From Schistosoma haematobium (Eukaryota; Platyhelminthes; Trematoda; Strigeidida; Schistosomatidae): a DNA stretch of 64,000 nucleotides. This document shows, in pieces, positions 23,395 to 37,085 of this stretch (the first letter of the stretch is position 1; each line of letters opens with the position of its first letter). A program made the position numbers and the translations under genes. The DNA is taken from the NCBI RefSeq assembly GCF_000699445.3, contig NC_067195.1:58253091-58317090 (forward strand). The letters run 5' to 3'. The notes below the pieces were generated by a model, which made no database searches, had not been told where the DNA came from, and saw only the letters and a list, made by a program, of their open reading frames with translations.

Positions 23395-23570
23395 GTGTTT
23401 AGGACTGCAATTATTCAGTCTCTTTCTGATATATGTCCATCTTGTGAGGATTGCCTCAATACTACCATTAAGTTACAAGGATTATAAGCAGAGATGGATT
23501 GTATTCAACTGATGAGTCCCAAAATGAACAAAACGCGCGTCCTTGGTTCCACTCGTAGCTACCATCTATT
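23395..23570 (+). mobile_element. Sm-alpha fragment with dead hammerhead
   Basis: CTGATGA (23509-23515) and the ACGCGCGTCC end are kept, but the G of the GAAA box is changed to A, which should abolish cleavage. The preceding block ('aggactgcaat...ttgcctc') is in the opposite orientation relative to the hammerhead compared with the copy at 1.3-1.4 kb. Confidence 0.65.
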
Positions 23571-24475
23571 CATACATTTTATTTATTAGCATTTTAAATA
23601 TCGAAATAGTAAAGCATAACAACTTAACTGACACAATTATTTACCGTGATTATGATTGTTAATGTAATTTCCAACTTCGGTGTTATTATGACTGCAACTA
23701 TTATAATTTAAAAAACAACTGGACAATAGTTGAACAATTTCAGTTACTAATACTGAGTTCATTTTCGAAAGCATAATTATTCCCGAAATAAAGATGACTG
23801 TTTTCCCTGCAGTTGAATAAACTCATCTTAGCACCAGCCATTGTCATGAATCGTCAACACACCAAAACAACAAAGTTAAATTAAACAATGTATGTACATG
23901 AAAGAACAAAATGTGTAACAGTCAACTCGTTTTGCTGTTAACTGCTCAAACAAATACAACAACTGGATTGGTTGATTCATTACTATATTTCTAGTATTAT
24001 ACATACCATTCCCAAGAAGTTGTCAACTTAGGTATGGTATTTTGTGGCACTCAACAAGAAAGTTTTTCTTTAAGTCTAATCAAAATCTTTTTCCTTTAAC
24101 GACGAAAACCTATCTCATCCAGTACTACAGTTGGAATCATTACCAATAAATATTCATCTTCTTATCACTTTACCATAAAACTCGATTATTTCAATAGATC
24201 ACCTATCTAGTGATGACCACTGTTCTGCTCTCTATGAATTGATTTACTGTTTACCAACTAGTTATTATTTCATTCGGTTTAAGGAATCAAAAGCGAGTCA
24301 TCTATTAACTAGAAAGTACTTTTATTTGAATTATAATTAATGTGTAGATTGCCATTCCACAACTGTTAGAAAATTCTACATTCACAAAAAAATATTACAC
24401 AATACTCAGATAAACTGTTTATTAGTTCATTATATTATGCAGTGCATTATGCATCAATTTTTTATATTTTTACAG

Positions 24476-24631
24476 GGTATTATGGTGAACGTTGTCAACT
24501 CAATTGTCCTCCTGGTTTTTATGGTTTACAGTGTAAACAAAAATGTGGATGTATTCATGGTGAAGCATGTAATGAAGTAACTGGTGAATGTTACTGTTCA
24601 GCTGGTTACCATGGGAAAAAATGTGAACAAA
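24476..24631 (+). CDS. EGF-repeat gene, exon L
   Basis: The acceptor TTTTTATATTTTTACAG ends at 24475 and the donor GTAGGT starts at 24632. It holds 52 codons, phase 1/1: YYGERC, CPPGFYGLQC, CYCSAGYHGKKCEQ. Confidence 0.9.
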
Positions 24632-25277
24632 GTAGGTAATTTTTTATTGTCATTTTGCACAGCAATGGTTTTCATGTCATATAAAATAACTATTATAATT
24701 TACCTCAAACTATCAGTGTTTCCAAAAATATGTTGGTCAATAAGTACAGTGTTTCATCTGACACAGTTTATTCAAAATCATAGATTTATATGTCACTCTT
24801 TTGAGGGCTTATCAGTCAATTACACTTTCAGTCTCCATCATAACTACTATATATATATATATATTTCTGTTTATAAATAGTTCATTTTAATCAATGTGGA
24901 ACGTTACATAAAGAAAGAGGATAGAAAGACCATTTACCATTAATAATCACTAACATAAAAAGTTATTTAAAAAGATTTAAATGAGACTATTTTATTACCA
25001 AAACTTATAGTTCTCAGTAATATTCTGTTTGAAACTTTTCTCATATAATTACACATGATCTATGTACCTACTAATTCTTACCAACAGTAAATTCGGAAGA
25101 GAAAATTACATAGAGATGAAGTCATCAAATCTATTTTGTACAGTTGTAGAAAATAAAGTAAAAAGTCCGTATATCTACTTATTCCATGGGTAGAACTCTA
25201 GTGACAATTCAGATTTCAACATCATATTTGTAATTTTATATTAATAATTAATGCTTTTTTTAAATATAACTTTTCAG

Positions 25278-25600
25278 CTTGTCTTCCTGGTACATATGGA
25301 CCACAATGTTCATTAATTTGTCCTGTATGTCATACTCGAATTGCAGATTCAAATACACTGGATAGTTTATTACTTTCAGATACCTCATCAATCCCAGATA
25401 ATACATTTCATTCATCACAATATCATTCAGAAGAAGTAATGAAAAGTACTAAAGTAGCTATATTGAGACGTTTAAATCAGAATCAACATAATCCTACTTG
25501 CCATCCTCAAACTGGACAATGTCCATGTCCACCAGGTTCGGAAGGTAAAGATTGTAGTACACCATGTCCGAAAGATCGGTTTGGACCTGACTGTGCTCAG
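25278..25600 (+). CDS. EGF-repeat gene, exon M with cysteine-free insert
   Basis: The acceptor ATATAACTTTTCAG ends at 25277 and the donor GTAAGA starts at 25601. It enters in phase 1 and leaves in phase 0. It begins CLPGTYGPQC and ends CPKDRFGPDCAQ. Between CPVC and the next cysteine lie about 55 residues without cysteine, rich in Ser, Asp, His and Asn, where the family normally has about 10. The frame is open throughout, so the insert is genuinely coding. It may be a flexible, O-glycosylated or cleavable linker (inference). Confidence 0.88.
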
Positions 25601-26784
25601 GTAAGAGTGTTGCTTTAATAAAGTAAAGGACATTCATGAAAGCATTTAATAAAACTAAGTAATTCTCATTGAAACAATTCGGGAACCTGTTATGGCCCAC
25701 AGCTTTCCATCTTATTGTTAACTAGTAACCAGCTGGATCTCATAGCGATCGTCTTTACAAATGCGTATAGAGTACACTAATGTATCACTTCCTATCCTGG
25801 AAAATCCAGTTATTTTTCGTCTGGCTTAAAATTCTAGGACTTGTTACTCACGAAAGGGAATTTCAAATTACAAGTTAATCAGTTACCTGACTTTGAAGAA
25901 CTATACGACAATTACCATAGTAATCATTCTTTGATTCTTTCTTTCATACCGTTTGAAGTGATTATTTTCATAGAAAATAGTCCTACATGTAGTAGAAGTC
26001 TCATTATTTTAAGGGTTACATTTAGTTTATACTTCGTGTAACAGCTGCCTTAATTACACAAGCGGTGAGCTATCTGACTACTTTACAGTAGTAAAATAAT
26101 AATTTCAGTCAGAAGCTATCGATATTGCACAGCGGTAACAAGAAAAACAAACTGAAGACAATAGTCGTATAGAAAAGTTGTATAACTCACAAGGATTTTA
26201 TTATGATTGTAGAGATCATGATTAAGTACTAATAATGTTAATAACTAGTGAAAAAACACATACATAGCTGTATCATAAAATAGAACCAGACACATCAACG
26301 TTGATACTCAATTTGTTGCATACCATAGGACTTCAAAGAACCCATTTTCCTATTTCTGTCATAGACTTCTATTTTAGAAATACAAATGATGGATGTTTTA
26401 GAGAGATTGTCAAATTCTTGTTTATAATAAACATGACTTATGAGTACCAATATCAGGCAAGAATTTTTGTAAACCTATTTTTAAGGTATAGCGTGTCAAA
26501 TATGACGCTAATAAAAATTATAAAATTCCTACAAAACTGTACACTTCAAGAGTGTTTTTTCTCTAAGAGTATTTAGGCATGATGCATTGTTCACGTTTTC
26601 AACTACTTACCAAAAAATGAATTCATATGATGTAATTAAACAAATATTAATTCTATTGTAGTGAACGATAACAATAGTGGGGAGAATTGAATGTATTCTT
26701 TACAACATTACAAAATATCTTAATAAAATCTAAGAACCACACAATAAATACTTCATTTACAAAATGTTCATTAATTGTGTCAGA
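25601..26784 (+). other. Intron M-N left part, nothing identified
   Basis: AT-rich; the short open frames present have no recognisable content. Confidence 0.55.
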
Positions 26785-26935
26785 CTTCATTGTTCCTGCA
26801 TTTCCATACCAATAACTTTCTGTTCCCATTCTTTACTCCTTGATCTTCTCGACCTTCTGCTGCCAGACATTCTATTCCTGACTAGCGTTATATACTACTT
26901 ATGTAGGCATAAGTAGCACACACTACACTAATATT
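26785..26935 (+). repeat. Dispersed repeat X, copy 3
   Basis: See copies 1 and 2. It contains 'ccttctgctgccagacattc' and the terminal hairpin around 'tatactacttatgtaggcat'. Confidence 0.6.
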
Positions 26936-28914
<1,979 letters not shown>

Positions 28915-29145
28915 GGTGATCTAGGTCGGCTAAGTGGTCTAGAGGTTAGATATTCGCGCGCGACACCGATAGGTTTTGGGTTCGAATCTCGCGAGGCGGG
29001 ATCGTGGATGCGCACTGCTGAGGAGTCCCACAATTGAACGAAATGGCCGTTCAGTGCTTCCAGGTTTTCTATGGTGGTCTAGCTTCACTTGATTCGTGAT
29101 CGTAACTAATAAAATTACTATAATATCTACAGAAACCCCTTCAAG
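28915..29145 (+). mobile_element. Full tRNA-like SINE with hammerhead
   Basis: The A box is at 28931-28949 (taagtggtctagaggttag) and the B box at 28978-28990 (gggttcgaatctc). The hammerhead body follows, and the tail ends '..atctacagaaacccctt' at about 29139. This is the best preserved SINE in the window, located in intron M-N. Confidence 0.82.
29012..29057 (+). ncRNA. SINE hammerhead ribozyme motif, perfect stem I
   Basis: GCACTG (29012-29017) pairs fully with CAGTGC (29052-29057). CTGAGGA is at 29018-29024 and GAAA at 29040-29043. Stem II GTCC/GAAC has one mismatch, stem III is ATGGCCGT with one G-U pair, and the triplet is GTT. Confidence 0.7.
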
Positions 29146-29290
29146 TTTAAAATCAGTTGAAAAATTTTTTATTTGCAAGTAAAAAAAATAATAACATTTG
29201 GATAATAAAACTTGTCTTTTTGTTCAAAAGACAATTAAAAAACACTTGGTTTCATAGGATTCCGTAAAAATAATCTGTCAAACTTATTCT

Positions 29291-29446
29291 GATGGAGTTT
29301 TGTTCTCTGAGCTGGATGGTTTGGTCGTGAAGCTTTCATCGTTCTTCTAAACAACATCATCAGCACAAACTTCAGATAGAAGTCTATCTGAAGAACGATG
29401 AAAGCTTCACGACCAAACCATCTAGCTCAGAGAACAAAACTCCATC
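29291..29446. mobile_element. Inverted pair of Penelope tails with hammerheads
   Basis: Arms 29291-29347 and 29390-29446 are inverted copies (56 of 57 match). The left arm plus spacer carries a complete minus-strand minimal hammerhead: CTGATGA at 29357-29363, GAAA at 29334-29337. At the junction 29370-29393 is a perfect 11-bp inverted repeat with a 2-base loop. Confidence 0.75.
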
Positions 29447-30894
29447 AAAATCACCCACCTGAGCTACAAATCTTCTCCACCATGTCAAACTTATTGTCAT
29501 GTACAGTTGACAAATAACTGAACTGATAAAAATTATGTAATTTTCATAAACAGATTTTTGAAATATGTTTAAACGATTAATGAAATGGATTTGTCTAACT
29601 CATTTCCATACTTTCTACACTGCTTTATTTAAGTTCATATGTGAACAATTTGCTAATCCAACTTAATCAGTTTATATTGTTCTAAACTGGGATAAACTTA
29701 GCCATAGTGAAGTGTAGATGTTAATTCATTCAGCTTAGTTCTTATAGGAAAATAAGTTCCACATTCAGACATAATTTTCAATCGGGATATTTGAAAACAC
29801 AAATTGAAAATGTTTAGTTTCCTCCAGAAAAACTCCATGTTCAGACATATCTAAATCAGAAATCGCACTATACGTGACTTAGATTACCTTTAGTGAGTCA
29901 TTTATACAAAACTGTTGAATATGAAAAGAGGTTGTACGAGATGATAATCAACTAATATTTCCTTATGTGATTTGCTCTATTACTGAAAAGTCTATTTAAT
30001 CTCAGAAGTGAATAGATGAAGATTCACTTTATTTGAACTCTACATTTTCTATCCCAAACTATTTTTACTCCTACTACTTATGGATTCTATATATTGTTAT
30101 CATTGAATAGAACCTTTAAAAAAAGCAGTTACGATTATATCGTCACTATGCAAGCATCAATATAAGTCCCGTTCACTTTTATTTTAATATCAAATCGGTA
30201 AAATACATAACAAATTTGATTATTTTTACCTTTGTACCGATAATCTGACACTTTACTTTGATTAATTAATTATTGTATATTCATCACTTTATTCTATTTG
30301 TGGTCAAAACATTGTTTATTTGATCATTTCTATGTGTTTACAAAACGCTCAGTTAACATATTAAGTATATTTAAACATATAGACGATGATATGATTATCA
30401 TCTTATCAATCATTTCATTCTCCTATCTATAATCTAGGTCATAGTGAACAATATTATCATAAAGTATGAAGTTCGACCACAAATTTTAAGGTGATAGTCA
30501 ATCATTTAGATGAACATTGATTATTTCTGACCTACTTCGTTGTAATGAGAATGTTCTCTTAACTTTCTGTCTCAAGTATTCAATTTGAATAAACCATAAA
30601 CTTCATTTCTATGATACTGTTCAATATGTCATACAGTCTGAAACATTTTTTTCCTATTCAGTAAACTGTAGATTAATTTAAGATTATCATAATTAAGGGT
30701 AATAAGAATGATAGTAAAACCAACCTACAGAAATAAGTAACATTAGTTTGAATACCTTGTGGTTAAATAATTAACAAATTTTTTTTATTCCGTCATATAT
30801 TATTCTCCTGCTATGAAATTATAAGATATTACGTATTTCAATTTTATAGTAGTTATCAATGAATGCTTTCTAATTCTATAATCTGTTGATGTAG
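29447..30894 (+). other. Intron M-N right part, nothing identified
   Basis: AT-rich; no supported feature apart from the end of the Penelope tail at about 29485. Confidence 0.55.
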
Positions 30895-31120
30895 GTATGT
30901 ACATGTCAAAATGGAGCAACATGTTCTTCTATCACTGGCACTTGCAATTGTCGACCAGGATTTTATGGACCATTATGTCAACACATATGTCCACCTGGAA
31001 GATGGGGAGTGGGATGTGCTTCTGTGTGTGATTGTTATAATTCACAACCATTTGGTTGTGATCCTAAAACCGGGCGATGTAGATGTAAACCAGGTTATAC
31101 TGGTGAACGTTGTGAAGAAG
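30895..31120 (+). CDS. EGF-repeat gene, exon N
   Basis: The acceptor CTGTTGATGTAG ends at 30894 and the donor GTAAGT starts at 31121. Phase 0 in, phase 1 out. It encodes VCTCQNGATC, CNCRPGFYGPLC, CPPGRWGVGC, CDPKTGRC and CKPGYTGERCEE. It joins exon M as CAQ-VCTC across a 5.3-kb intron. Confidence 0.9.
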
Positions 31121-31204
31121 GTAAGTCTCATAAAACATAATTCCTCCAAGAAATCTATGAACACAGTCACTAATACTAGGAAGTCGTTTTATTTTTAATT
31201 GACT

Positions 31205-31690
31205 TGGACTGTCGAGTATTAGATCTCATTAGGGATGATCCCTATTCATCGAGAGATTCAACAAAAATACATGAAATTTCTTAACATTCATTGAAGGTAT
31301 TATACTTAATTAGAGATTTCTTATTCGGGATTGGGAAAACTCTAAGAACATCAGAGAATTCCTTAAAGTATGTCGTTCAGATTAATTAGCAATCAATAGA
31401 CATATGGTCACAGATCTAGCCTATGAACCCACAAGGAAGAAGTCAATCAGTCGCAAGGTCAGAGGTCGACTGACAAAGAAATTTAACGTCAGTAAGGTTT
31501 GTGATAACATTGAGGTCTGCGAAGACAGCCAACCGCAAAGAAGGCCGTTCAAGCAAACTGAAATACCACTCGTAGAATAATTGAAAAGATCACGTCTACA
31601 TGAATTAGGAGTTAGACATAATGTCCGGAGTGACAAAATGTTTCATAACTAGATCGTCTAGCTTAGAGAACATCATACCACCATTATTAC
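31205..31690 (+). mobile_element. Penelope-like element fragment
   Basis: Near 31334-31440 the frame reads DWENSKNIREFLKV...AINRHMVTD, related to the WxNVEIL..NTREFLEAWHS region of Penelope GIY-YIG endonucleases. The tail 'ccgtctagcttagagaacatcat'-like text resembles the other Penelope tails. It carries stops and is a pseudogene. It lies directly after exon N. Confidence 0.55.
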
Positions 31691-32829
31691 GAAGCGTAAA
31701 TGTCAATACTAAATTAACAGAATGACTCTTCAGTTTTTCAACCTAAAAAAACAGTTGCATTGAGTTTTTAATTTTACTTAGCTTATGAGCATTTGTATAA
31801 TCTAGGATCCGCAAAACAATCATTTGACTACTCAGATTGTTTGGTTTATGATCCAAGTAGGAGAAGCATTTTATTTTCATAGTCAGGTATAATTTGTTTT
31901 AGTACTGTATCTTTTCTAATTATTATTTCTTTTATTTCCTTATTGATTTTCTTTTGTTAATAAAAGCTTTATCTAAACAAAATAAAATGCCAAACATCGC
32001 GAGTACTTGATTACTAGTCTGAAGTTGAAGCAGTCCGTTTAATTTAAAAGATTACAACTGACTTCTCAGCAACATACTAACCAAGGTTATTGGTTTTTAG
32101 AAACATTTTTGATGTCACACATTTGCATTTGTGCTCATATTTAACCTCAAACTCGGCACCGCTTGCTGCAATTACTGGAATTTTAGCCAGTTAAATAATG
32201 AGTTAGATAAAGTATTGATCATGAATTCGATACTGACTATTATTAAAAGTTTACCCCCTTACTTAAGGTTTTATGAAGCCAAATTTACTGACTTTCTATT
32301 CAGAGCCTTCACTCCCATATTCAATTGCATTTCCATAGCACTCCTTCCTTTCAACAATAACTTTGGTTTGATGAACTAATGCTTTCCAAAATACGTGACA
32401 CTAGTCACACTAATCATCTACAGAAACCTGGTAAATTAATTGATAATCACATAGTTTTCATTAGTCATGTAAACAACAAAATAATTTCTAAATCTATATT
32501 CACAAACTATACAAATGTTGTGCTATGCATTAATACATGTACATATTTTTTGTTGCTGATAAATAGGGTAAAATAATAAAAATACTACCAATGTATGGTG
32601 TATCTAGCCTCTCTGATTGGCCAATCGATTTTATAATTCGATTTTTCACGTACCCTTCAATAGAAAATAAATTCCATCTATTATTAGGATAAACAAAATA
32701 TGTTACTGAAAAATTTTGAACAGTAGAAAATTGTTTAAAACTAGTATGTACATTAGTTGAAAACGAATATAAATAACTAATTTTTTTTCCAGAATTATAG
32801 TTATTTGAAGGTAGTGTTGATCAACGATG

Positions 32830-33190
32830 TATATGATTTGTGTCAATAATTTCCGGTCTACTCGAGTTGAACGGAAACCATGTGATCTCCCAGCTCACGT
32901 CGATGTTACCCCTTGGGGTTAATACATCACCTGGATTATACTGACGTGATAACCAGGTGACTGGCCAAAATGAATACTCCTAATAGACTACAGAAAATGG
33001 TATTATCAACGGTTAGCAGAAGTACAAGACTGAACAAGTACCACATGCTCCTATCCATGGCATCCAACTGATTCCTACTCACCGGTTGTCCTTGACCTAG
33101 GAAAGAGTAGGCAAACTCATCGACACTCAATGACCTACCTGGTGAATGATCTGACTAGGGCCCACTGACATTTCACAGGCACTGCAGTAG
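32830..33190. repeat. Higher-GC block, probably a repeat, family unknown
   Basis: About 360 bp is clearly richer in G+C than the surrounding intron. It contains small palindromes such as 'accccttggggtt' (32910-32922) and 'aaccaggtgactgg'. No coding homology is recognised. It is likely a transposon remnant, but no second copy is in the window. Confidence 0.35.
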
Positions 33191-34142
33191 CACTAACTCT
33201 AACATTCATTACAAAATCATTTAAAAGCAAAAACTAGTTCAGAATTTCCTCAGTATTGCATACTCATGACCCCATATTTGATCGGATTTATGAACTTCAA
33301 TTCACTTAGTCATCAGGATATAATCCATCGGCTGAATCAGAATAAGTTGATTAACATTTTTGACCATAATCAATTATTGATATTATAGTTGCCTATCATC
33401 AACAAGTAGCATTGATCAATTAGTGTCTCACTAGTAAACTCAGTTAACGCAACGAATCATAACTTTTAACTAGATGTTTAGAAACTTTTCTCTCGAAACT
33501 ATTCACCAGCAATCATGTAATTGCCAATATTTGCAAAGGTGTTTGATGGGTGCATACATTTCGAAAATACTTTTCATCATAAACAAGTACCAGATCTTCT
33601 ACTGCCGAAATCAGAGGATTGCAAAAACATCTGTTCCTTCTTAGTCTATGACTCCTTAACAATGTACACTTGACGACCTCAGACAAGATCAAGTTCAAAA
33701 TTTTATGGTTTCACAAACAACATGATATTTTATTTAGTTTTCTCCTCTATTTATGATAAACGTCTGTCGCTGGCAGAAATTCTGCTAAGAACCAGTAATT
33801 TATTATATAATATCTTATATAATGTTCTTGTTGTTATAATTTTGGTTTATTAAACTTAGGGAATAAAAATTAGATTATACTAAATACATTCTATAACTTA
33901 GTCCAAGTTTTTTAATAGACACTAGATAAATCTCAGTCATACTTGTTCTGAATTGATATACGCTTACCTTTCTAAGATAAATAAAATCCACCTTTATCAA
34001 AACTAAGTTAAAACTATCGAAGAGCTCAAACTTAAATTTCCTGATACTACTGATAATAATAATTTTTTCTATAAGTATGGTCTATAGAAATTTTATACTT
34101 TGATTTTTTTCTTACCTTACTTTTAAAAATATAAATAATCAG

Positions 34143-34265
34143 TTTGTCCTCGTGGTTATTTTGGGGAAATGTGTGCACAAGCTTGTCAACATTGTGAAGA
34201 GTGTCATTTCGAAACTGGACAGTGTCTATGCCCTTTGGGACATTATGGAGAAACATGCGGCAGTA
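34143..34265 (+). CDS. EGF-repeat gene, exon O
   Basis: The acceptor AATAATCAG ends at 34142, with a weak pyrimidine tract. The donor is GTAAGC at 34266; a weaker one at 34263 would also keep phase 1. One repeat: CPRGYFGEMC, CQHCEEC, CLCPLGHYGETC. Confidence 0.85.
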
Positions 34266-34879
34266 GTAAGCAATATCCGCATACTTCAAAGGTTAACGAA
34301 ACAGAATTTTGGTGGATATAACACGTTGATCACAACATTTTTTTCTCATTAAATAGGAATAAATATTACTGTTTCTTTTAAGCATGTTTATGTTTGTGTC
34401 ATGTCTATTGTGAAGATAGTTACAATCATTTATCTTCTTACACAAAGATTGGATTAAGAGGAATGATAGATCTATATTTAAATAACTGATTTTGATATGA
34501 TGAACTATGCACGACTGAGTACTTATTGACTCAGTCCAGTATTCAACACTTAAATTTTATTGATATGGGTTTTGAACAATCCCTCTTAATTAAACCGTCA
34601 TTATTCAGTCAATCCAACAACTTATGATGACTGAAGTCAAATCCAAATAATTTGTTCATTTATTTGTTTCAAACTACTGTAAACTGCCAACAACCATATA
34701 GCAATGAAAGCCTGCATGAGTGGCAACACGGTAGATCAATGGACAATGTAGAATAATATATTGTTTAGAAGATTTGCACAGTTAATAGTCACAATTGATT
34801 GATCACTGGGTGGTGATCAATGTCATGCTTGTCTAGTCCTTATTAGTGCAGATCGAATGCTATCGATCATGTTGCAATG

Positions 34880-35095
34880 TGACCACCAGTCTAGGTGACT
34901 CGACACTGCGGGCACTATGTATTGAGATTTAGATTATAACGTCTCTGACTGTGAAGCTGGGTGATATGAGGTCGAATCCGCCAGGGAGCACCAGTTCCCT
35001 CAAGATTACAGGTACACCTTGCTGACGAGTGCCAAGTAGCACGAAACCCGACAGGGTTTCCTGTCGACTACCTCCAACCACCATCTAAATCTCAA
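34880..35095 (+). mobile_element. tRNA-like element with a variant hammerhead
   Basis: A B-box-like GGTCGAATCC (about 34972) lies 50 bp before a hammerhead (core at 35022). The text after it ('cctccaaccaccatct') resembles the Sm-alpha 3' flank. This is a third SINE-like hammerhead family, in intron O-P. Confidence 0.6.
35007..35066 (+). ncRNA. Variant hammerhead with 4-bp stem III
   Basis: CTGACGA at 35022-35028; stem II GTGC/GCAC perfect (35029-35032 with 35039-35042); GAAA at 35043-35046. Stem III is ACCC/GGGT with loop GACA, and the triplet is GTT ending 35058. The distal stem I pairs ACAGG (35007-35011) with CCTGT (35060-35064); the proximal stem I is poorly paired. Confidence 0.6.
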
Positions 35096-36689
35096 CAGTT
35101 AATAGTCCCACCAACTATTAATACATGTCTATAGAAGACCAGATGAAATATTTGTAAATACATAGTGTTTAATTTATCCGAATAAAAAACAATGATAGCA
35201 ATAAAGTGAATGACTTGAGCTCGATCAAACGCATTATTTTAAAAAAAATCAGCTACTAACCTGAACAATATTAATTTCGACTAAGTCATTCTAATGGGCA
35301 TTAAACAGATCAAACTGGAAGATTCTGCTGCTTGAATACAGTCATACTTAGCGTAGAACCTGGCGTACACGAACTTAAGCCCAATTTACCATTCTAGGTC
35401 AACGCGAGATGGAATCAGCAAAATGATTGCAGAAACGATGATGGTGAAAAAGACTAAACATTGAAAATATGGTCTAAGAAATAATGGAAAAGTGCGTAAG
35501 AATAAATAATGTAACTAAAGATATAGGGGAAGATTAGGAAAGAACGGATTTATCACTATGACTGATTCTATAGCAAACCATATAACGTCTCTGACCAATC
35601 ATCGCAGTTATCATGTAGACCCTGAACAAGTCGTCTGTGACCACTAAATTAGCTCAGAACAACAGCCTATGATTTCACAAATTGATCCCATATTTCGGTT
35701 TAGTCCACTAACTATTTCTTATTCGAGCCTACATTTCGTATCGAGTAGGTGGTGATTAAACATATATAACACACACCTCAGTCATTTCAATTTATGAAAA
35801 TTTACTACTTCGTCAACTGATTTAGCATCTTTCCCTGTTATTCTTTTCCTAACTTTTGGGCTAATCATTCAGTCGTTCGATGTTCAACTTCTGTTTCATG
35901 TTTGTTGTACACCAACAACATTGTCGTTGTTTGTCTTTTTTATTACTGTTGTGTTTTATATTTATCATCAATCTTAACATTATTATCTCTGATAAATAAT
36001 ATGAATCCTTTAAATGTTGTGATCAAATATGTGTATTTATTCCCCAAAATTATATTTCGTTGTTAATTGTTTTTATTATTAACTATACAACTATTGATTA
36101 TCAGTGTTACTTTTTTTATATGCATGATTTTGCAATGTAGTGATTTATACAATATATTGTTTAATTGTATATATATTCACAATCACTTTTATAGTAATAA
36201 CAATAATAATTCACTCATTACTACTCTTAATATTGTATATTCAAGTTTTATGCTGATTATCAAATATAATATCTAAATAGTAATAATATAGAACAATTTT
36301 CTAATCTGTCCATATATGTGAAGGATCAAAACGTGTAAACTCTCCAACATCCATATACATAGGTGTAAACATCAAAGAATGAAGTTCAATTATCATACAT
36401 AATACAATTTAAATATGACCGATATAATTTATTTTTATAAAATGAATGAATAATTAGATTAGATTATTGTTTAGTTGAATTAAATGAGGATAAATGATAA
36501 GTTTGTAATGTTATATTTTATTTTAAAAATGATAATTTACTTAGAACATTATACAATCAATCGTTTAACAGAACATGAATACTGAACATTTATGTTTAAT
36601 CAAAGCATGGCACTTGCAAAATTATGTTATATCTTGTGGCCTTGTGCCCCATTAATGTATAACGTAATGATATTGCCAATTAGAGAACA
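35096..36689 (+). other. Intron O-P, nothing assigned
   Basis: A GC-richer block at 35330-35830 looks like an old repeat but has no second copy here. The rest is AT-rich. Confidence 0.5.
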
Positions 36690-37085
36690 ATGATTTATCG
36701 ACCGGATCAATGACACATAAACCTGTACGAGCAGTCTAGAGTCTTTATCGGTCCTTCTTCCTGCCTGTTGAGTCCAGAACACCAATCTCAGCCTCTACAA
36801 TATGAATCATATATATTTCAAACATACTGGGTTTATATACAAACAAAACATACCACATCGTAACATAAAATAGAAAATAACATTTGTACAAGATCTACCC
36901 GAAAGTGGCTGTGAATGTGGGAGACCGTAATTAATAGACTTGGCAGAACTCAAGAACAGTAAATCGTATAATAATAGTCTATGAGTCAAAATAAAGCTTT
37001 AGTAAGAGGAACATGAATATGCATAGTTTGGCTACTTAACAATTATACAATAAAAATATATGTATCGTATTGGTCCATAAATAGA
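36690..37085. repeat. Dispersed repeat Y, copy 1
   Basis: It matches 40330-40690 in the same orientation along its length (for example 'agtggctgtgaatgtgggagac' versus 'agtggctgtaaacgtggaagac', and 'gagtcaaaataaagctt' versus 'aagtcaaaatgaagctt'). No coding content is seen. Confidence 0.65.

Noticed and set aside
34860..35000. Possible functional tRNA gene
   Set aside because: Only a B-box-like block is convincing; no cloverleaf with anticodon arm could be drawn, so it is treated as a SINE-like element.
36067..36276. Hydrophobic 69-codon frame that might be a transmembrane exon of the EGF gene
   Set aside because: It lies in very AT-rich intron between exons O and P, has no suitable splice boundaries and reads as Ile/Asn/Tyr low complexity.
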